Source: Allium sativum
Lineage: Eukaryota; Streptophyta; Magnoliopsida; Asparagales; Amaryllidaceae
Direction of reading: 5' to 3'
Length of the DNA stretch: 64,000 nucleotides
Assembly: GCA_030737875.1 (NCBI GenBank)
Contig: CM060912.1
Span: forward strand, 456,820,310 to 456,884,309
Part shown: piece by piece, positions 58,391 through 64,000 of the stretch
How positions within the stretch are numbered: the first letter of the stretch is position 1
Layout: every line of letters starts with the position of its first letter
The notes under the pieces: generated by a model
Database searches by the model: none
Told to the model about the DNA's origin: nothing
Seen by the model: the letters and a program-made list of their open reading frames with translations, nothing else
Translations under genes and position numbers: made by a program

Positions 58391-58932
58391 CTCACGGCTG
58401 GCATACCTGATAGAGGTAGAAAAGTTTCTGTTAAAAGTTTGATTTTCCTTTTCGATCATCCTATACGTACTTTATTTGATTCTAGCGCTTCACATTCATT
58501 AATATCTGCTTCTGTTGTTGAGTCTCTGTACACCTGGATACTAGTTTAGTCATGGATCCCGTTGTAGTCTCAAATCCTATTGGTGGCTCAGCTCATTTAT
58601 CTATGATTTGTCGGGATTAGAGAGTGTCTATCTTGGGCGTTGGGTTTGAATGCAATGCCTACGTACCTGGTTTCATGGGCTATAGTATGATTCTATGGAT
58701 GGATTGGATAGCCAGGTATGTGGCCATCCTAGACTGTGAAAGGGGGGTAGTTAGATTGTTGACTCATTGTGGAAAGGCCCTTGATATTTCATGTGACCCT
58801 AGGGGTTCGGTGATGCTTAGCTACTTAGAATCACTTGACGCATCCGTCGATGATTTGCAATTTGTTCGAGTAGTCCGTGAGTATGATGACGTCTTTGATA
58901 AGGTTCGGGGTTTACCCCGAGGCACGAGATAG
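58391..58932 (+). pseudogene. G2 protease
   Basis: IRTLFDSSASHSLIS holds the catalytic aspartate but serine where glycine is expected. Later YSMILWMDWIARYVAILDCE, RGVVRLLTHCGKALDISCD and MLSYLESLDASV continue to the RT linker. TAG codons occur near 58545 and 58618. Confidence 0.8.
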
Positions 58933-59700
58933 ACTTCCGTATATACTTAGTAGATAATGCAAAGCCAGTTGCATTGCCAGTACGCCACATGGCTCAGAGA
59001 GATAGGAAGGAACTCAGTAAACAAGTAGGGGAGCTGCTTGAGAAAGGTTTCATAATAAGAAGTATTTCAGAATGGGGTGCTCCGGTTGTTTTCGCTACGA
59101 AGGCTGATGGTTCGCTTAGATTGTGCATGGACTATCGGGAGATGAATAAGCTCATGAAGAAGGAGAGGCACCCATTTCCAAGAATAGGTGATTTGTTTGA
59201 TCAGTTGGTTGGTGCTTCAGTTTTCTCACAATTGGACTTAGCTATAGGTTTTCATCAGTTGAGGGTAGCTGAGGATAGTATAGGTAAGACTTTATTTAGA
59301 ACTCCAGACAGTTTCTTTGAGTAGCTCGTCATGCCTTTTGGTTCGACGAATGCACCAGCCTATTTTGTACACTTGATGAGTAGGGTGTTTAGTGAGTTTC
59401 TAAACAAATTCGTGGTAATCTTTGTGGATGATATCTTGATATTCTCTAGAAGCAAGGAAGGGCATACCTTACATCTTAAGGTAGTCTTAGAGACACTTCG
59501 ACCTCATCAGCTTAAGCCAAACTTTTCCAAACGTCATTTTGGAAAGGGAGTAAGGTTCTTAGGACACAAGGTCTCTAAAGAAGGGATAGCAGTAGAATCC
59601 CGCAAAGGTAGTGGTAATCCAGGATTGGAGGATTTCAAAAAAATACAACGGAAGCTTTCTTAGTTGGGCGGACTAGTATAGGAAGTTCATTAAGGACTTT
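58933..59700 (+). pseudogene. G2 reverse transcriptase
   Basis: HMAQRDRKELSKQVGELLEK, GFIIRSISEWGAPVVFATKA, DGSLRLCMDYREMNK, DDLFDQ-type segment as [32 protein letters not shown], then FVVIFVDDILIFSRSKEGH with both catalytic aspartates intact, and VRFLGHKVSKEGIAVES. A TAG (near 59323) sits just before VMPFG, and a frameshift follows near 59620. G2 thus keeps the motif G1 has lost. Confidence 0.92.
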
Positions 59701-59912
59701 GCGAAGATATCAGCCCCACTTACACGGTTGATGAAAAAGAATTTGACCTTTTCTTGGGATGTTGACTGTGATGATGCTTTTCAACGATTGAAGAGGGCAT
59801 TGATGACAGCTCCAGTTTTAGTTTTTCCAGATGGGAGTAAACCATTCATAGTGTATACCGATGCTTGCGAGATAGGGATTGGAGTAGTTTTCTGTGCAAG
59901 ATGGAAAATGTG
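59701..59912 (+). pseudogene. G2 RNase H stub
   Basis: FAKISAPLTRLMKKN then APVLVFPDGSKPFIVYTDA with the first RNase H aspartate. The frame runs into unrelated codons (CARWKM, stop) where a deletion joins RNase H to integrase near 59895-59920, removing most of RNase H, the H2C2 domain and the first two integrase aspartates. Confidence 0.8.
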
Positions 59913-60566
59913 ATATGCAAAAGGCAGTAGGAACGCAATTATGTTTGAGCACCGCTTATCACCCTCAGACGGACGACCAAACAGAAAGAGTGAATCGAAT
60001 TTTAAAAGATCTTTTGAGGTTATGCATCTTGGATTTTGGAGGAACATAGGAGGAACACCTTCCTTTAGTAGAGTTCGCCTACAACAACAACTATCAGACT
60101 AGTATTGGCATAGCACCTTTTGAAGCTCTATATAGACAACCTTGTCGATCACCGACTTGTTGGTGGGAATCTACGGATAAGATTTTGCTTGGGCCAAGAT
60201 AGTTAGGGAAACTTCAGAGAAGATAGACTAGATTCGAAGACCCATGAAGACGGCACAAGACAGGCAAAAGTCATACGCTGATAAGAGACGAACCGATCTT
60301 AAGTTTGATATTGGAGACATGGTTTTTATTAAAGTGTCACATTGAGGAATGTAGTTCGTTTTGGATCTGTAGGGAAATTGGCACCAAGGTTCGTAGAGCC
60401 ATTCCACATTACAATAAGGATTGAACGGATGGCCTATAGAGTAAAGTTGCTGGAGAAACTTAGTGGTGTTCATGACGTTTTTCATGTGCCACATTTGCAG
60501 AAGTGTATGCATGATACCGCGGAAGTAGTAGAACTGAGCATGCTTAGGGATATGGAAGTAGAGTGA
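59913..60566 (+). pseudogene. G2 integrase C-terminal half
   Basis: [17 protein letters not shown] retains the catalytic glutamate. A TAG follows in FGGT(stop)[14 protein letters not shown], then IGIAPFEALYRQPCRSPTCW, and further stops. The last part VVRFGSVGKLAPRFVEPFHI and [20 protein letters not shown] is the integrase C-terminal domain. This is the stretch deleted in G1. Confidence 0.85.
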
Positions 60567-60705
60567 GAGGCAACGGTTAGACGTGTTCCTATGTGCATTC
60601 TTGGATCAGAGGTCAAAAAGCTACGCAATCTAGAGGTCAAAGTTCAACGAGGAGATGATCAAGGAGATGCGATTTGGGAGACGAGAGAAAAGATACGTCC
60701 ATAGT
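60567..60705 (+). pseudogene. G2 chromodomain-like tail
   Basis: RRVPMCILGSEVKKLRNLEV and IWETREKIRP match the G1 tail, with a stop at its start and a frame interruption. Confidence 0.7.
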
Positions 60706-61310
60706 ACTCTTTCCTTTTTGAGGATATGTCCTTAACTTCTCCTTTCCTACTAGCTTTGTTCCTATTTGTTTTTGCCGTTTAGTACATGCTCTCGATTATA
60801 TCTTCGATCCTTAGATAGAAGCCAATGGATGTAAACATGTGTTTGAGACATGCTATGATTAATGGTTGCAAGTGGATGCAAGTGGTTGCAAGTGGACGCA
60901 TATACACACACTTTATGCACTAAGATCGGCTCAGTCACTCTCATATTGCATATGGATGCATGTGCATACTTTTATTTTATGGATGGAAATTGGATGTGTT
61001 ATCATATGTATGTTGCATTTGGATGAACGATTGTGCACGCATGTAGAAATAATATGTATCAATAGGATTCTTTTGCATACGTAATGGACACATTCCACTA
61101 TCATGATTGCATTAAGGAGGTCGACTGAATCAGTAGACCGCCTGATTTTGCATTAGGGTAAGGACTAATACACACATTATGCATACGCTCACGAAAAGCA
61201 TTAGAAATCTTTTAAGGATAATGGAAGCCTGTGATTGATGGTTGAGTAGATGGATGTTGGATGGTAGGACATACATTCTTCTTAACTTGGAGATTTTGGG
61301 GATGAAATCC
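60706..61310 (+). other. G2 3' untranslated region
   Basis: Contains GGTTGCAAGTGGATGCAAGT short repeats near 60862-60900, the inverted counterpart of G1 6915-6960, and unremarkable AT-rich sequence. Confidence 0.7.
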
Positions 61311-61326
61311 TTTAAGTAGGGGAGAA
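61311..61326 (+). other. Polypurine tract of G2
   Basis: TAAGTAGGGGAGAA-type purine run directly before the 3' LTR, matching G1. Confidence 0.85.
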
Positions 61327-61779
61327 TGTAACACCCCGTAATTTTGAAACATTAAAATTAACAAATTTAAGAACATTTAATTTTTGGAAGAAGAATTAAG
61401 TAAAATGGGTGGCGCAATTGCGTTCCTCTTGGAATTCTGCTTGGGATAAAGTGCGAGTTTGCGTAAATCGGACACCGTATGAAAAAGTTATGTGGCTCGG
61501 AAGATTTAAAAGATAAGCAGAATTAAAATAAATAATTCAAAATTCAAAACCCAGAAAAAGAGAGAGCGGGAAAAATCCTACCCAGGGGTAACTGGGAAAT
61601 CACCATAATCTAAGATTTGAAACTGAATTAAGAAAGATATAATGAACGCAAATTGATTTGGGCATAATTTGGATTAAAAATTATAAACATAATTTAGATT
61701 GGAAATTATGGGTGATTGGAATATATTATAATCCAAGGTTTGAAATTGGGATTTCAATCAAGAAGGTGAAAATGAACGC

Positions 61780-61877
61780 CTAAGACACGAGGTTAGATTC
61801 GGATTGCGGTAGAAGTCTGCCCGGAACCACCCAGCATATCCAGCAACCGCAATTCGGTAATCTAATGTGAGAGGTTA
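61780..61877 (+). other. Paired stem-loop, copy 1 (G2 3' LTR)
   Basis: TTAGATT with AATCTAA and ATTGCGGT with ACCGCAAT: the 5' LTR copy has ATTGTGG/CCGCAAT, so this copy forms the stronger G-C pair. Confidence 0.75.
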
Positions 61878-61906
61878 AGGGCAGAAATTAGATGCATAAT
61901 AATGCA

Positions 61907-62003
61907 AAGACACGAGGTTAGATTCAGATTGCGGTATAAGCCAGCCCGAAACCGCCCGGCATATCCAGCAACCGCAAAACGATAATCTAATGTGGGAGGT
62001 CTT
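61907..62003 (+). other. Paired stem-loop, copy 2 (G2 3' LTR)
   Basis: AAGAC/GTCTT, TTAGATT/AATCTAA and TTGCGGT/ACCGCAA all paired. Loop CCCGAAACCGCCCGGCATAT conserved. Confidence 0.75.
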
Positions 62004-64000
62004 GCAAGATTACGGTTATAATGAATTAATGAACACTTAACCAAGATAAGACATGTGATTAGACATGGGGATAATAAAGGGTTAAATGGGTAACATGGGT
62101 AGTATGTGAAACATAATTAAAGCACTTAACCAATATAAGACATGTGATTGGACATGGGGATAAAAGGGTTAAGTGGGTGACGTGGGTAGCATGTATTACA
62201 CGGGTAGCACGTATAACGTAAATAATGAACACTTAACCAAGATAAGACATGTGGTAAAACATGGGAATAGTAAAGGGGTTAAGTGGGTGACATGGGTAGC
62301 ATGCGAAACATAATAAATGCACTTAACCAAGATGGGACATGTGATTAGACATATTGATAAAGAGGGGTTAAGTGGGAATTCCTAGTGGGGACCAAGCTTA
62401 GGAGGGAAGCTTGTGTCAAGTGGGTGGACCCTTTTCAACCAGTAACCATTTTAGTATCTATATGAGCTCGAACTAGGCCGAAGACGGGGACACGCTTACT
62501 GGGGTTGATTGTAAGAGGTCAATAATGTGTTAGCAATGGCAGTGCAAGTCCAACGGAGTCATGTGCGTGCATGGGTCTGGGCTGGTAAGTAAGATGATGT
62601 TGCATCGTGTAGGTATAAGCTGTGCATTTCAGTAGTATCGGGGTTGCCACCTTAGGGAGTGATACACCCTATTGTGAACCAGCACAGGTATCTACGAGGT
62701 TACGAAGCCGATCGAATGGGGAGGGTAGTGGGTACAACTAGTGGTGGTAGGAGCAAATGGGGGACCTACGAGAGCAGCTAGGAGTACACGAAGCTACCAT
62801 TATTATGATTAGTAGGGAGGGTACAACTAGTGGTGGTAAGAGCAAGTGGGGCACCTACGAGAACAGCTAGGAGTACATATCGAATAAGGGGGATAGTGGG
62901 TACATCTAGTGGTGATAGGCGCATAAAGGTTACTTATGATGGCAGCTAGAAGTACACGAAACTATCATCGTTCTATTTAGCCAAGAGGGATCATCTTTTA
63001 GTATGAAACTAGTATTGGTGCGGTGCAGAGAATATCTTATGGTGGTTAGAAGCACAGTCAACGTTACATCCTGTTCATCTTGTTACCTTGTCATATCTGC
63101 TTATGTTACAGTCATCTCTTATATCCAGTTTATGTTCTTATCATGTTTCTTTACTAATTATATTGTTAAAGTCACTGGACTCGCCAGACTTTATGTCTGA
63201 CCCTTTTTGTTTCACCTCTTTTCTTTCCTCCCCCCTTAAGGTTCTCAAGGTGGGAACGTTGAAGCTTGATTCGGACTTTCGTGCTTGAAGTGCTGAAAGC
63301 AATACTTAGCTTTGTTTCTCTTTCATATGGCATTTTGGATTGGCGATTATGGTTTTAAAAATTATGTACTCTGATGGATTTTGTACAAGTCTGCTATTAT
63401 GTACTTGGTTTTGGTGCAATGGGTTTAAAGATGTAACCAAACTTATTTCTGTTTCCGCTGCAATAAAGTTATAAATTTTTCAAGTACTATTTTATGCATC
63501 TATATTGTAATATTCTGTTCTGTTTACTTATAACGCTCCACGAAACTTAATGCATTCCCTTTGTGAGTGACATTAACGGACCTGGGGTGTTACAAGTTAG
63601 GAGCTACCCACCGTTTCCTGAAAAGGGACAACATCAAAATAGATTAAAGAAGAAAATGAATTTTCTCCAAATAGGTGATTATACACCATACTTGGTAGCA
63701 ACCCACTTAGCTTTGCTGCCTTCCCGATTTTTGTCATTTCCCAGTTGAAGAGGCTTGAGGTTTAACATTACCTTTAGAACATCATATCACCATTCACTTT
63801 GAATGCCATATTGTCAGATCCTCCAAATCGTTAATTGACACCCACAAAAATACTTTAGTCGTTAAGCTAAGAGAAGTGCCCCTCTCCGCCACTGGCAAAA
63901 TTATGTTTGTAAATATCAACATACGCGATTCTTAGAAAATATTCGGTCAGACATTCGTCCATACAAGTCATGCAGGAACAAGATGAACCGAAGGCGCCCT

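Larger units (their letters stand above)
54569..63594 (+). mobile_element. G2: Ty3/gypsy LTR retrotransposon, same family as G1, defective
   Basis: A 9.03-kb plus-strand element with LTRs 54569-57631 (3063 bp) and 61327-63594 (2268 bp), a primer-binding site with one mismatch, a purine tract and a nearly perfect TSD. Internal 3.7 kb matches G1 in order but has different lesions. LTRs differ much more than those of G1, and the 3' LTR has an internal deletion of about 870 bp, so it is older. Confidence 0.92.
61327..63594 (+). repeat. G2 3' LTR with internal deletion
   Basis: Starts TGTAACACCCCG and ends GGGGTGTTACA. Near 61585-61591 it jumps from the U3 start to sequence matching 55688, deleting the counterpart of about 54818-55687 with the GTCGAC cluster and TATA box. 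The stem-loop pair is retained. Confidence 0.92.
53428..64000 (-). mobile_element. S4: S3-family LTR insertion, split by G2, runs off window
   Basis: Begins TGTAACAACCCAGCGAATTC. It matches the reverse complement of S3 from its end inward to 54568, and again from 63595 to the window end. CACGGCGGAAT near 53624 gives minus orientation. Its other end and TSD lie beyond 64000. Its hairpin is at 63871-63886 (GAGAAG / CCTCTC on plus; GAGAGG with CTTCTC in sense, one G.U). Confidence 0.8.

Overview
This window looks like a gene-free, AT-rich stretch of a flowering-plant nuclear genome. I found no host gene, rRNA, intact tRNA or CRISPR array. Almost every base belongs to LTR retrotransposons nested in one another. 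The evidence is TG...CA termini, 5-bp target-site duplications (TSDs), primer-binding sites complementary to plant initiator tRNA-Met, purine-rich tracts beside the LTRs, and broken Ty3/gypsy pol genes. Short names used below: A = non-coding LARD-like family; G1 and G2 = two Ty3/gypsy elements of one family; S1-S4 = solo-LTR-like insertions; T1 = Tat-lineage Ty3/gypsy relic.

Layout. Bases 1-44997 are an alternating array of family A, read on the minus strand: internal I1, LTR L1, I2, L2, I3, L3, I4, L4. LTRs are about 4.0 kb and internals about 2.24 kb without coding capacity. Younger elements split this array: G1 (2850-13848, TSD GTGTC) in L1; S1 (17842-23195, TSD TAAGT) in L2; S2 (31505-35298, TSD CCTTA) and S3 (35799-38437, TSD TGCTC) in L3. 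L4 stops abruptly near 44997, where T1 begins (44998 to about 53180, minus strand). T1 has an antisense extra ORF, a 185-bp tandem repeat, a decayed pol with a second RNase H, and one LTR. S4 starts at 53428 on the minus strand and runs off the window. It is split by G2 (54569-63594, plus strand); S3 is a related empty-site copy that proves this insertion.

How the parts fit. All pol genes are broken: deletions hit RT catalytic residues in G1 and T1, integrase catalytic segments in G2 and T1, and gag is mostly gone. G1 nevertheless has LTRs differing at only about 26 positions by eye over 3.65 kb and a perfect TSD, so it probably jumped recently using enzymes supplied by another element.

Most interesting signal. 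The LTRs of A, G1 and G2 each carry two copies, about 25-30 bp apart, of a stem-loop of about 95-100 nt. Its loop sequence is conserved while its stem arms differ between copies and families but remain complementary (14 copies in the window). S1-S4 carry a different covarying hairpin at an equivalent place. U3 regions of A, G1 and G2 carry clusters of GTCGAC palindromes about 100-150 bp upstream of a TATA box, and T1 has a GATCCATC/GATGGATC cluster in the same relative position. Family A LTRs also hold a tRNA-like segment with A-box and B-box remnants.
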